Origin: Sphaerosporella brunnea
Lineage: Eukaryota; Ascomycota; Pezizomycetes; Pezizales; Pyronemataceae
Direction of reading: 5' to 3'
NCBI GenBank assembly: GCA_008704415.1
Contig: VXIS01000200.1
Coordinates: forward strand, 1 to 64,000
Length of the DNA: 64,000 bases
Shown here: positions 53,733 through 63,990 of the stretch, one piece after another
Layout: every line of letters starts with the position of its first letter
Position numbering within the stretch: position 1 is the first letter of the stretch
The notes under the pieces: generated by a model
Seen by the model: only the letters and a program-made list of their open reading frames with translations
Told to the model about the DNA's origin: nothing
The model's database searches: none
Translations under genes and position numbers: made by a program

Positions 53733-55129
53733 GGCTGTCTGTATTTGGAATTGTTCAGCTCAGATCCTTCGTCTCCTGTTACCTTGGAAATTCCCGAAAA
53801 CACCGCACCTGCGATGCCTCTAGCACCTTCGGAGACGGCAACCACCTCTACCACCTCCGAGTCTGAGTCGCAAGATGAAGCCAGTCAGCAACTTCAGCTT
53901 GAAGCAGCTGTTCAACCCCGAGACGCACCTCAAGGAGCCTCTCCACCTCCACAGGCTACTCCGCCTCCACCACGCAGCATTCCCCGTGAATGAATTGAAA
54001 CTGAATCTATTCTGAGCAACTGTTCGGACCCCTACGCCGAGCCGGAGCCAGTGGTTCCGTGGAATTTGGGCATTAATATGAACATATTGCCAGCTAAGAC
54101 CGGAACCGGCACGCGCTCTGGTAGAGCTCTTCTTGCATCAAACACAGCTACTACTCCCGCTCCCACTACAGCTATAGCGTTCATGGTTGAATGAGGCCCG
54201 GACCGAAGGCCTACCGTGCTGCATTGAAGACCCTCGAATCAGCAAAGTGGGAGGCCGCTGTTAATACTGCAGCTGCTGCTCTCGATAGTCACATAGCTAT
54301 TGAGTTTATTGAAGACGGTCAACTACCCCGGGAGTCTACCGTCGTCAATAGCAGATGGCGTCTCTTGGAGAAGTTCAAAGCCATGGGGAAGATCGATAAG
54401 TATAAAGCTCGGTTAATAGCTCAAGGTTTCAGTCAGAAAGAAGGTTTATATTTCGATGGGAATGCGATATCTTGTCCGGTTATTGACGAACCAACTATCC
54501 CACTTTGCCTTGGTCTGGCAGCACAGCCCAACCTGCAGATCGCTATTCTCGACTGCCCTACAGGCCTTTTTGGAAGTAGGATGCGCGAAACAATCTATCT
54601 TCGCCTACCTGAAGGAAGCTGGCAAGACCCATGGAAAAGAGAGCACCCCTTGTGCGCATCCGGAAGACATTATACGGCTTGAAGCAGTCTGCGCGGGGCT
54701 GGTTCAAAGACGTCTATGATTTTCTGGTTGATCCGGAACAGAGCTTGAACGGCCCCGGTATTGGACTCACCGCCTCAATTGCAGCTCCCGGTCTTCTCCT
54801 CGGCGACGGCATTATCGTCTTAGTCTATGTTGACGATACTATGATTTTTACCACCGATATTGAGAAGCTTTGGGCCCTCCGTGATTCTCGTCACTGCCGC
54901 TTTCGCGCTGAACCCGCAATGGGCGCCGGCAGTTGGTCATGCGAAACTGTTAGAGAACTTTCGCAATGTAGCCGGACTGGTTGATGTAGACGGTGCCGTG
55001 ATCATGTTGAACGTCGAGACCCACACACTGGAAATGACCTCCTATCGGAATGTTGGCCGCGGTACACCCCATTGGAGGACGGCCTCAGGCTTGGTATTGG
55101 GGCAGTTGAAACGGGCGACCACCCGCACG

Positions 55130-55869
55130 CAGGGCGGTCAATAGTCCGGCCGGCCGCCAGGTCGAACGGAGCCCCACGGAGTGGGTCAGGTCGGGCCGGT
55201 GATGTCGCAAGACCGACCGGTTCTGGCCGGCATAAGAAAAACCTGGATATCTCATAGGTGCCTGCCGGTGCCCGGTATCCTGAATTAAGGTCGGGTCGGT
55301 CATTGTGCCGAATGCGGAGGCACTAAAAGCGCTAATTTTTCGGTCCTCGTTCCGCCGCAGCTAACGCGTCTATCGCGATCAAAATACTGGTCGATCCACG
55401 CCGTAGAATTCCTCAAATCCTGGTGTGGGGATGTACATAGGTCGGGGTGCCGGTGAGTCTCACCCGTTCCTTCTGATCAACCAATCTTCACTTCACCGAA
55501 CATCTCTTCACACCTGGGCGAGGGAAGATCTGGTATATGGGACGAGTTCTCAAACTCATCAGGTTGAGCGTATGTTGAGTCACTTGGAACAGCGGGCGGC
55601 GGAGATGAGGGGGTAGCTGGAGGTCCTTCAGGTTGTTGAATCTGTATCTTGCGTTCATGTTTCTTTCCTTGATGTATGTGAAAGCAAAAAAACTACAGCT
55701 GCCTGGTGGGCCCGCCGGGCGCCGGGTACTTCTGGGCCTGGCAGGTGCCCGTAGGCGCCTGCGTCTCGATCCAAAATGCCTGGTCCAACCGGGTCGTGGT
55801 TTCAAAAGCCCGTTTCAATCAGTTCAGGCCGTGCTCAAAGCCGGACTGACCGGACTTTCGGCAGCCCTG
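55130..55869. mobile_element. hAT derivative, group B
   Basis: Ends read CAGGGCGGTCAATAGTCCGG and, on the other strand, CAGGGCTGCCGAAAGTCCGG. The 8-bp flanks cccgcacg and cccgcacc differ at one base. The interior keeps AVEFLKSW, then, after about 100 bp of extra sequence starting near GTGAGT, WAREDLVYG and QVERMLSHLEQRAAEM. It lies between reverse transcriptase and RNase H of the copia remnant. Confidence 0.9.
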
Positions 55870-56552
55870 CCCGCACCTACAGCCTGTCAACCAGTCTTTA
55901 TACCAACAGGCAGTCGGACGCGTTCTCTACATTGCACTTTGATCTCGTCCCAACATTGCCTACGCCGCTAGTACACTTGATCGATACTCATCAAACCCGC
56001 ATCAGAGCCATTGGACAGCAGTCAAGCATCTCTTCCGATATCCCAAGGCGACTGTATCGGAGAAGCTAACCATTACCTCCGAATCGGCCCGGGTGACCAA
56101 CTCCAACCCCATCGTTACCTTCGCTGATCCGGGCCTCGGAGGAGAGATCCACACCGGAAAATCAACCACCGGGTATCCTGTATGTCCTCGGCAATCTAGT
56201 GCTTTGGAAGTCGAAGAAACAAACCCTCGTGGCTCAGTCAACCATGAAATCTGAGATGATATCCTCCGCTGCCGTCAAGCGGCACATTGACTGGTTTTCT
56301 GGACTCCGCTCCGAACTCGCGCCTCGCCTCGCCTCACCACTGCTCCTTCTCAACGACAATTTGGCTTGTGTCACGGTTCTCAATAATGGCAATCTCAAGG
56401 GAGATAGTCGACACCACTCATCGTCAAGCACATTCCGTCGCACAAAATACTCTCAGATGGATTGACAAAGGTATTGGGAAGGGTCAAGCATGAGGCGATT
56501 GTGAAGGAAATTGGATTGTTTTGATTTCGCAACCGCATGGGCAACAGGGGAG

Positions 56553-56748
56553 TGTTGGAAAAGGACTTTCGGGTGGAGACCGTCGTGGGTCTCGATTTCC
56601 TGTTTCCGTTTGCCGTAGTTTGATAGTTGTCCTGTTCCTGTTGTTTTGTCCATGCGGCGCTGTATAAAAGGCCCGACGCTCGCCCTCCGGCGTCGGACCA
56701 AGATGAAGAACTAAGCTATATCTCCTCTCTCGACCTCGTCGTTCAACA
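56553..56748 (+). repeat. 3-prime LTR of the copia remnant
   Basis: 196 bp from TGTTGGAAAAGG to GTTCAACA, directly after the purine tract ACAGGGGAG. It has a TATAAAAG box at 56663-56670. Confidence 0.8.
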
Positions 56749-56866
56749 TATCTCGAGGCAACTGCAGCATCCCGGGTTCTAATCTCTGCAAGATCGTTCC
56801 CCGCAATGGGGAGTGCCCTGGACGCCTAGGCCGGGTAAGGCAAGTTGACCTTTCGCGGTTAGGTTT

Positions 56867-57100
56867 GTGTGGAGTGAACACCGGTCATGTATCTTGGCTT
56901 GGTGGAAAGCGAATGGCCATCGCTTTCCAAAGCCCACTAGAATGGCTCGCGTCTATCTCTCCATACCTGCGACATGTGTCCCGGCTGAGAGTCCGTTCTC
57001 GCGTGCTGACGCTGATATTAACCTCACCCAAAGCTTGGACGCAATCCCGAGCCTCGGACTCTACGAGTGGAGCCATTTTGAGCTGACCTCGGAGGATTAG
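56867..57100 (+). pseudogene. hAT transposase dimerisation-domain fragment
   Basis: The frame reads LAWWKANGHRFPKPTRMARV, then YLSIPATCVPAESPFSRADA. This matches the hAT family dimerisation block (WW..n...P.La.mA..yLsIPaTsvpsER.FS). The lineage differs from the remnant at 4878 (IPVMSAEAQGVF). Only the last part of a transposase remains, ending in a stop. Confidence 0.65.
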
Positions 57101-57299
57101 TTCGCGTTGGCGCGTGTCCATCACCAATTGAACGATTGCGGTCCAGCCCAAAATTTGCCGCAGTCCTTCAAATAACATAGGAGAACCGCGATATCTGCTG
57201 CCCCTCAGTCCAGCGCTCTCCGCGCAGTTGACGTTTTGAGACCACCGGCGGTGCGCACAAAACATGCGTGCAAGCGGTCTGAGATTTCGCCTGTTTTTG

Positions 57300-58810
57300 T
57301 TTTAATCATATTGTATTCGGCCGCTTGCGGCCATGACATATGGTTCTAACACGAGACTATGCTACCCCTTCGGCAAAGCCGACTACCGGGGCCTGCGGCT
57401 CGTCAGACAAAGGAAAAAAACCACTCCGACGCCACACGTAAGCCACACCAAGGAAAGCCACTCCGACAACCACACATGTAACCAAACCAAGGAAAGATAG
57501 TCCTAAAGCACGATGCCTCCTCCGCCTCCAGGAGGCCATAGTCCGACGTCCGTAGTGGCAAGGAAATCCATGACGGCTTCCGTGCACTGGTCATCCGCGA
57601 GAAGCGCGGCCGTGGCCGTTGCCGGCCAGCGTTTCCGGCCTCGATCGCTCCCTTTCGTCGCCGCGGAGACCTTCCTCCACAGTAGTCGTTGGGCGTCTCT
57701 CCATCGCCTGCAGCACTTGAAGAGGTGGTCTCGCATTTGGACGGCGCCGCGCTGACACCACCAGCACTTGTCGTCGTCTCGGCGTCCGGTCCGATGCAGA
57801 TAGGGGGCTGTCGGAGCCTTTTGTAGCCGCAGTTGGAAGAAGCGCGCAGCGACGGCCTTGCTGGTCGTAAACGCTGTCTTGTTGCCGCCGCCGGGAGGTC
57901 TCCGGTAGTATGTCTTTGGTCGGCAGTGCGTGGCAAGCCAGCGATCGCGATCGTTCCGCCTGGCCGCGGTGCTGGCTCTGGCGATGAAGGCGAGCGACGT
58001 CGTCGCGAGCGTCTCGGGCGCCTCGCAAGGTGACCGGTCGACCGCAGCCTCCTTTGCGCGCTTGTCGGCCTGCTCGTTGCCGGGGACGTCTTTGTGGCCG
58101 GGCGTCCAGCGAAACTCCGTAGTCCAGCCGGTGGCCAGTATGGCTGCTTCGGCGCGCGCGATGCTGGGGACGATCCACTGGCCAGGGCCAGGCGCGGTAT
58201 CCGAGAGCCTCCGCAGAGCCGCTTGCGCGTCCACAAAGATGCGGACGGTGCCGGGTGTTGGCGATGTCGATGTCCGGTCCGATGCCGGGATGCGAGTCAG
58301 GGCGAGCTCCAGGCCTGCGGCGATGCCGAATAGCTCGGCGTCGTATGCCTCCTTGTTGCAGCCGACGTATTTGGCCGATCCTATCCACTGACGACTGTCG
58401 CCGTCCTGCGTGACCGCCGCGTATGCGCAGCTCTCGTCCTCCAGCCTGGATCCGTCCGTATAAACCGCGATGGCGTCGCTCGTCGGCTTTTGGCATCTCA
58501 AAGCCGTCTGGATGGCGTCCTTTTCCGGCTCGATGACAGCGCGACCGGTCGGGACGGCGCAAACGGCCACGCTCGGCTCGATGGCGGTGGGCTGGCCTGG
58601 GATGGCGACTGCCAGCATGGCTGCCAATGTCGGAGGCGTCGGTTGCGGGGTCGGCTCGTCAAAGGCGTGTTCGGCCACGAATCTCATCAGGCGTTTGGCT
58701 GACGTAACGACCTCCGGCCGTCGTTGTCATCGTCGCTGTCGCCATCGCCATGGCGCTGCGGACTCTGTCGCCGGCGGGGTTGCCGACTGGCGTGACGGCC
58801 AGCCGGCACT
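57300..58810 (-). mobile_element. 5-prime truncated LINE with RNase H
   Basis: The 3-prime end on the minus strand is GATTAAAACAAAAAC. The 5-prime end breaks off at about 58810, within the linker after reverse transcriptase. The region before the coding stop has a short 3-prime UTR with CTTTCCTTGGTGTGG repeats. Copies at 61700 (plus) and 40978 (tail only) belong to the same family. Confidence 0.8.
57503..58687 (-). pseudogene. LINE RNase H and CCHC finger
   Basis: An open frame of about 394 codons, without its reverse transcriptase. RNase H residues are visible: Asp in VYTDGSRLED, Glu in YDAELFGIAAGLEL, Asp in RIFVDAQAALRR, and the His/Asp block WTPGHKDVPGNEQADK. The finger CWWCQRGAVQMRDHLFKC (C-x2-C-x7-H-x4-C) follows near the C-terminus, as in Tad-type fungal LINEs. 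The first residue is an upstream continuation, not a true start. Confidence 0.85.
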
Positions 58811-59009
58811 GCTTAGGTACCTAAAATTTCGAAAAACCAAAAGGCTTTTTTTCACAATATGGCCTGCTTGAACCGTATTCCCTTCGCAAATTGCTCTCCG
58901 CATTCAATTTTCTTTTGTCTTGCCGCAACAGGGTGCTATGGCACAGCGCTTGCGCCTTGGGTGTCTAGGCGGAAGGGGCGGGCGACGACTGGCGCGGGGG
59001 AGGGCGGAG

Positions 59010-59508
59010 CAGGCGCGGCGGAGGGGTTGATGGTTCGACAGCATCATGATTTGCGCCTTCTCCTTCAATTTCAAAGTGGTGGGCGCCTGCAGCGCCTTGA
59101 AGTAGGTGTTATCCGCAATCTGTGGGTCTGAGACTCTGATGGTGTGTTTCCGCCCTTCTCGGTGACCGTTCCCTCGTCGATGGCTTCAAACGCAGATTCA
59201 CTCTCGTCGAGTTTCCTGAATTCCTGTTCGTTCCCGTTCTGGACGTTCGCGCGGTGGGTGTATAGTCTAGTAGGACGCACGCCCCCGACTTCTGGCAGCG
59301 GCCGCCGCAGCGACTCCAAGAAGTCCAAGACATCCTCGTCGACGTTGCCGAGCTTGACCTTGCCCAGCATGTCCACCCACTGTTGATCGTGCTGACAATG
59401 CACTTTAGTGAGAACCACGCTGCCACTGCTGCTGGTCAGCCCAGCTCTGGTCATGATTCTGCGGCCATCGCGGCTGCTGTTGTTGCTGGTGCTGGGCCTT
59501 CGGGACAC
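59010..59508 (-). pseudogene. PIF1-like helicase fragment
   Basis: The frame contains LTKVHCQHDQQWVDML (the L..V.RQ.D..F...L block), LDFLESLRRPLP, GVRPTRLYTHRANVQNGNE and FEAID. After a one-base shift at about 59150 it continues with VSDPQIADNTYFKALQAP and LKLKEKAQIMMLSN, where PIF1 helicases have L.L..GAQVML..N. The ATP-binding Walker motifs are missing, so only the middle of the helicase remains. PIF1 helicases act on telomeres and G-rich DNA and also occur in Helitrons. Telomere-like repeats lie 39 bp and 137 bp upstream of the first ATG. Confidence 0.6.
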
Positions 59509-59546
59509 GTCAGCGGGGACGGGGGCAACGTTCGAAACCCCACGTC

Positions 59547-59659
59547 AGGGTAACCCTAAACTGTGGCTGGTGGGCAGGTAGGGTTGTCGGCCGCGCCGGG
59601 CGCTTGACTGGTGCGGGGTGTTGAAGAGTCCATCTGCAGTTCGGCCTAACCCTAACCCT
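59547..59659. repeat. Two interstitial telomere-like tracts
   Basis: AGGGTAACCCTAAA at 59547-59560 is the same head-to-head junction as at 4808-4826. CCTAACCCTAACCCTG lies at 59645-59660. Confidence 0.7.
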
Positions 59660-59660
59660 G

Positions 59661-60294
59661 CCGGGCACTCGGTCGCGGGTGTTGGCCTCTGTTGAAAGAG
59701 GTCTTGCTTTGGAGGTCCAGCGAGGTCGTACAGGATGGTTGTGAATGGGAAAGGTGATCGAAATCTAAGAAGCTTATCCATAACTATATAGAGGAAACAC
59801 AGCCACAACCCGGTGGCTAAAACACGGAAAGATGTGGCTGAACACGGAAAAGGCGCTGAGTGATTAGCCGTGATGCAAGGCGCATTGTGGAGCGCAGCCG
59901 TGGCGGAGCGACTGCCCAGCTCTACTATTCTGGAGCGAAGCCGTGGAGAAGCAAATCGATCTCATATCGGAGTTCCCAGGGACTGGCCAGTTGAAGGAAT
60001 GCTTCAGCGACGACACTGCGGAGCGACTACGCTGCTAGATTATCACATATTATCGGAGAACAGAAGTGACAATCCGACATAAAATGTACAAAAACAAAAA
60101 AGCAAACAAATCAGCAGAAACAAACAGCGCACCATACATCTGTAAGCCATGCATGCCAAAGAAATTCACACCACCCCTTCATCGCATGAAAAAAAAAAGT
60201 CATACAACCCCGCCTCCCCCCACAAAGCCAAACCAACCCCCCGCCCCGGTCGCCAGTTCAGTGATTCAGAAAAAAAAAAAACGGATCCAAGTCC
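59661..60294. other. No supported gene
   Basis: A repeated word pair (tggagcg.agccgtgg, about 59890 and 59930) and A-rich and C-rich tracts at 60187-60290. No coding sequence was recognised. Confidence 0.45.
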
Positions 60295-61179
60295 TCAGGG
60301 AATCGTCCCTCTGACTGGCATTATCGCCGTTCCGCGACTCGTCGCCCACCACAGATGTAAATTGGCGGCTTCAATCGTTTGCGGTAAAGGCGCCATCCAG
60401 AAGTCCCGGTCGCCAGGGAGCACGGTGACTACCACTGGCTGCCCCACGCTGGCCTCCATGGCTGCCCAACGAAGACGCGTATCGTCGATCTCGCGCGAGA
60501 AAGTGAAGTTCACGCTGGTCTTGGCCGACCCGGCCGCATTGCCGCCCTGGACGTAACGAGGTATGACAACGACCAGGTGTGCACCCTGGATATGATTGAC
60601 GCCAGGCAGCATCTCCACGCCGAAAAATCCACGTCGATCTGCCCGCCAGATACTCTCCACAGCCGCCATCCACTGCGCCACTGTGCCAGGGCGCGGCGGG
60701 TATGGCTGGCTGTCCGTTCTCAGGCGCACCGCAAACATCGGTCCGACTTCTCTCCACTGCAAGCCGAAAAGACGCCACCAAAAGCGCGGCACCGTGTTCA
60801 GAGCCACCATACTCACGGCCCCAGTGGGCACGTTGTTCGGCGCGCGGAAACTGGAGTCGCAGTGCAGAATCAGCCTGATCAGGTTCTGTGCGTCAAGACT
60901 GTTGACGCAGAGCGCTATGGTAGGGCCGCCTGGGAGGCGCGCCAGGAACTCGGGCACCGACTGTGACAGGTGCTGCCGCAGTTGGGTCAGCCCCTGGGGG
61001 CCCCCCCGGAATACGTGGTGACACAACGGACACACTGTGGAGAAATTCTGGTCGGGGCGCGGGATGTATCCGGGATGCTGCGTATCACCGGGCAGGTATA
61101 TGAAATTCGTAGGATCAGACAGGGGTAGCTGACGGAAGCGCACGGGGCCCTGGTTGGCCTGCGGAATAGCGTGAGCCAT
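60295..61179 (-). CDS. Unknown protein with CPLC motif, apparently intact
   Basis: One exon of 294 residues from an ATG at 61179 to the stop at 60295. The frame could extend to a GTG at 61272, but the ATG is preferred. It contains CPLCHHVFRGGPQGLTQLRQ followed by H, a C2H-type partial finger, then a well-mixed globular part (FWWRLFGLQWREVGPMFAVR, HLVVVIPRYVQGG, VVVTVLPGDRDFWMAPLPQ). Base use is even and no stop interrupts it, unlike the surrounding debris. I recognise no family. A short direct repeat (tactgaatgtcgtagtgat) lies just upstream at about 61190-61245. Confidence 0.55.
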   Translation of the reverse strand: MAHAIPQANQGPVRFRQLPLSDPTNFIYLPGDTQHPGYIPRPDQNFSTVCPLCHHVFRGGPQGLTQLRQHLSQSVPEFLARLPGGPTIALCVNSLDAQNLIRLILHCDSSFRAPNNVPTGAVSMVALNTVPRFWWRLFGLQWREVGPMFAVRLRTDSQPYPPRPGTVAQWMAAVESIWRADRRGFFGVEMLPGVNHIQGAHLVVVIPRYVQGGNAAGSAKTSVNFTFSREIDDTRLRWAAMEASVGQPVVVTVLPGDRDFWMAPLPQTIEAANLHLWWATSRGTAIMPVRGTIP

Positions 61180-61327
61180 GATATCAGGTACTGAATGTCG
61201 TAGTGATGCTTCGTGGAGGGATAAATACTGAATGTCGTAGTGATCTGAATGGTCGACGACAATGCAGAACACGGTTCGGTGTGGGAAGAGGACAGTATAA
61301 GAATGGGCACAGTGAGGTGCGGGGGGG

Positions 61328-61600
61328 CCTTATATGTACAGTGCTATGGCGAATATAATGGCGAGCTTATCATTGAACAGAATGAATCATGCGCACCTAC
61401 TGATCAACCCGAGCCGGTTCCGGTTCTTTGAAAGGTGGCTCGCCGTGCGCGGGGGGCGACGTGCCTCATATGTACAGTACTATGACGAATATAATGGCGA
61501 GCCTATCATTGAACAGAACAAGGCACCGATGAATCATGCGCACCTACTGATCCACCCGAGCCGGTTCCGGTTCTCTAAAAGGTGGCTCGCCGTGCGGGCG
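61328..61600. repeat. Tandem duplication of about 130 bp
   Basis: 61330-61459 and 61460-61600 share tatgtacagt.ctatg.cgaat, gcgcacctactgatc, cgagccggttccggttct and ggtggctcgccgtgcg. The second copy has 15 extra bases (aaggcaccg region). No protein was recognised. Confidence 0.8.
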
Positions 61601-61624
61601 GATTTCAAGCAGGGGACGATGATG

Positions 61625-61700
61625 CCTAGTGATGGACACAAGCCAGGCCGGCTCGAGCCCGGTGAATTTTGAGCTCGAGCCGGCTCGAGCTTTTACATAG
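61625..61700. mobile_element. Possible left end of another hAT-type element
   Basis: AGTGATGGACACAAGCC followed by inverted GAGCTCGAGCCGGCTCGAGC-type sequence resembles the start of hAT elements with GC-rich subterminal palindromes. The right end was not found and the LINE copy starts just after. Confidence 0.3.
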
Positions 61701-61702
61701 AA

Positions 61703-62455
61703 TTGTGTTCGTTTTGTGGATGTGCCTGGTCTCAGATATCGCTCACGCGGGACCATCTCAACCCACCCCACCATCGCCCCACCGCCGCCCAGATCGCGGC
61801 CGTCCAGTCCGTCGCCCTGTATGGCGCCGAGCTGTGGTATGGGAGCCAGGACGGGAGCCGAAAAGGCCAGATCGGCCGTATAGCCGAGGTCCAGAAGCTG
61901 ATTAACCGCCACGCCAGATCCATCCTCGGCGCTTTGCCGACCACGGCCCTGGGCCCTCTCGTATGCGAGGCCGGCCTCAAGGATTCCGACACCCTGCTGG
62001 CGCATCGGAGGCGCCGATTCGCATGCCGGCTCGCAGCCACGCCCGTCGGCAACCCCGCCGGAGACAGAATCCGCATCGCCATGACGGCAGCGGCGACGAC
62101 AGCCACGCCGGAGGAGGCGCAAAGCCACGCCATGACAGCCAAACGCCCGCTGCAAAGCCACGTCACGACAGCCAAACGCCTCCTGCGATTCGTGGCCGAC
62201 AACGCTTTCGACGAGCCGATTCCGCACTCGCGTCCGACGCCTCAGACGCTAGGAGCCATACTGGCAGCCGCCATCCCAGGCCAGCCCACCGTCATCGAGC
62301 CGAGCTTAGCCGTCTGCGCTATCCCGAGGCTTTCCTTGGTGCGGTTGTCGGAGTGGCTTCCCTTGGTGTGGTTGTGGGAGTGGCTTTCCTTCGCTGCCCG
62401 CTGTTTCCCAGGGATATACGCCATGGACACAGCAGGAGAAGGCGTCAGCGGCTGA
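61703..62455 (+). pseudogene. 5-prime truncated, internally deleted LINE copy
   Basis: The frame starts within the linker after reverse transcriptase (VALYGAELWYGSQDGSRKGQ, HARSILGALPTTALGPLVCE) and overlaps the other copy at AKRLLRFVADNAFDEP and IPGQPTVIEPSLAVCA. At about 62330 it jumps to the 3-prime UTR (CTTTCCTTGGTG repeats), so RNase H and the finger are deleted. A 33-bp piece (caaagccacg.cacgacagcc) is duplicated in tandem near 62120-62185. Confidence 0.8.
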
Positions 62456-62490
62456 TACTGCGGAATGATGGGTCACGTGAAACGAAACTG

Positions 62491-62960
62491 TCTTGGCGAC
62501 TTACCGGGGGACCTTAGCGTTATATGAACTTACCGGGTATGTGATCTCGGCTGTGATCTTGGCTACTTACCGAGGCCTTAGCGTTATATGATCTTACCGG
62601 GAGTACGATCTTGGCGACTTACCGAGGCCTTAGCGTTATATGATCTTACCGGGAGTACGATCTTGGCGACTTACCGAGGCCTTAGCGTTATATGATCTTA
62701 CCGGGAGTACAATCTTGGCGACTTACCGAGGCCTTAGCGTTATATGATCTTACCGGGAGTACGATCTTGGCGACTTACCGAGATCTTACCGGGAGTACAA
62801 TCTTGGCGACTTACCGAGGCCTTAGCGTTATATGATCTTACCGGGAGTACGATCTTGGCGACTTACCGAGGCCTTAGCGTTATATGATCTTACCGGGAGT
62901 ACGATCTTGGCGACTTACCGAGGCCTTGGCGTTATATGAAGTTACTGGGTATATGATCTT
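62491..62960. repeat. 52-bp minisatellite, about nine units
   Basis: The unit begins gatcttaccgggagtacgat, then cttggcgacttaccgaggcc and ttagcgttatat. The central units are nearly identical, with gtacga/gtacaa variants. One unit near 62780 lost 21 bp, and the outer units are diverged. Each unit contains cttaccg twice. Confidence 0.9.
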
Positions 62961-62984
62961 GGAAGACAAGCTGGTAGAACGGTT

Positions 62985-63611
62985 TTTGAAGATGCGGTGT
63001 CGATCGGAATCAAAAACGTTGTTGATCCCCCGCACTTTCGCTGTGGGCAGGATCCAATCATTGCACCACGCGTATGAGCCGGAGTTCCTAGGAGATTACA
63101 AATTCTGACGTGATGCTAAGAGGTCCAAGGTTCGTGCGACGGAAAGGGCATGGCGGACCGCATCTTCCACCCTACGGCGAATTTCACTGTGAAAAACCCC
63201 CGCATTCTTTTCGTATTTGCGGAGATTTTGCGGTGGTTGGAAAAGATTTCCAATCCTGAGGGAAGATTTCGTTTATGGAGCGGGCTCTCACGTTAGCCAG
63301 GTCGAAGCAATGCTGGTTAATTTGGAACAGCGGGTCGCGGAAATGGCAGTATGATGTCTTTATGTAGTCCTTTCCTGTTTGTTAGAGCAATTATTCGTCG
63401 GGTGCCCGGCGGGCCCTGCAGGCACCAGAATTTCTTGCCCTGATCGGGCCCTGCAGGCACCAGAATTTCTTGCCCTGATCGGGCCCTGTAGGCACCTGGG
63501 TCTCGCTCGAAAAAGCCTGGTCCAAACGGGCCGGAATGTCAAAAGCCCGTTTCAAATAGTCCGGTTTAGGGGGGGTTGAAAGCCCAACTGGCCGCACTAT
63601 TGGGACCCCTG
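62985..63611. mobile_element. Right part of a hAT derivative (group A)
   Basis: Colinear with 53030-53732 and 19400-19660, ending ATTGGGACCCCTG. The left end is missing: the 52-bp array lies where it should be. It keeps REDFVYGAGSHVSQVEAMLV from the transposase tail. A 35-bp piece (gggccctgcaggcaccagaa...) is duplicated at 63411-63485. Confidence 0.8.
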
Positions 63612-63889
63612 CACTCACCCGCAAACTCTCTGCACCAAGTGCGGTATGTGGGGACATATAGTGATGGCTGTAAAACAAAAAAACAAAACGGAGGAACGCT
63701 TTGCGGTCGCCGCTTGACGCTTGGCCGACGTTGACCACGCTAAGAAGTTGTGCGGCAATCGCCACTTTAGCATGCACTCGCCCCTGGTTAACGCTCCTTG
63801 CGGTAGTTACAACACAACTTTTTTGGCGGATCACTCCATCACCGGGGTAATGCAGTAATGTACGACGGACGCGGCGTGAACGCCGGTGT
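63612..63889. other. No supported gene
   Basis: Spacer without recognised features. Confidence 0.45.
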
Positions 63890-63990
63890 GGCTCGGGTAC
63901 GCTGGCGTGGTGCGGGCGGGCTGTCGTGGCGTTGCGCGGGCGGGCGTGGCGTGGCGCGGGCGGGCGTGGCGCGGGCGGGCGGGACGGCGC
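63890..63990. repeat. GC-rich minisatellite at the window edge
   Basis: Imperfect units gcgggcgggcgtggc and ggcgtggcgcgg repeat several times and probably continue beyond the window. Confidence 0.75.

Larger units (their letters stand above)
52640..56552 (+). pseudogene. Copia polyprotein remnant broken by two hAT derivatives
   Basis: Parts in order: integrase end and linker (ILIGYTSTSQQY, then KKQFLARDIQFNKG, joined after the first hAT copy to YLELFSSDPSS), a Ser/Pro/Gln-rich stretch, reverse transcriptase (EKFKAMGKIDKYKARLIAQG, TLYGLKQSARGW, catalytic LVYVDDTMIF), the second hAT copy, then VLYIAL, YAASTLDRYSSNPHQSHW and RNase H (LWKSKKQTLVAQSTMKSEMI, LSDGLTKVLGRVKHEAI, ending at IGLF and a stop at about 56521). 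Several frameshifts occur. A 3-prime LTR follows at 56553. No matching 5-prime LTR was found. Confidence 0.85.

Noticed and set aside
57403..58562. Other long frames over the LINE
   Set aside because: GC-rich shadow frames. Only the frame with RNase H residues and the CCHC finger is meaningful.
62491..62960. CRISPR-like array
   Set aside because: Contiguous 52-bp units without variable spacers. It is a minisatellite.
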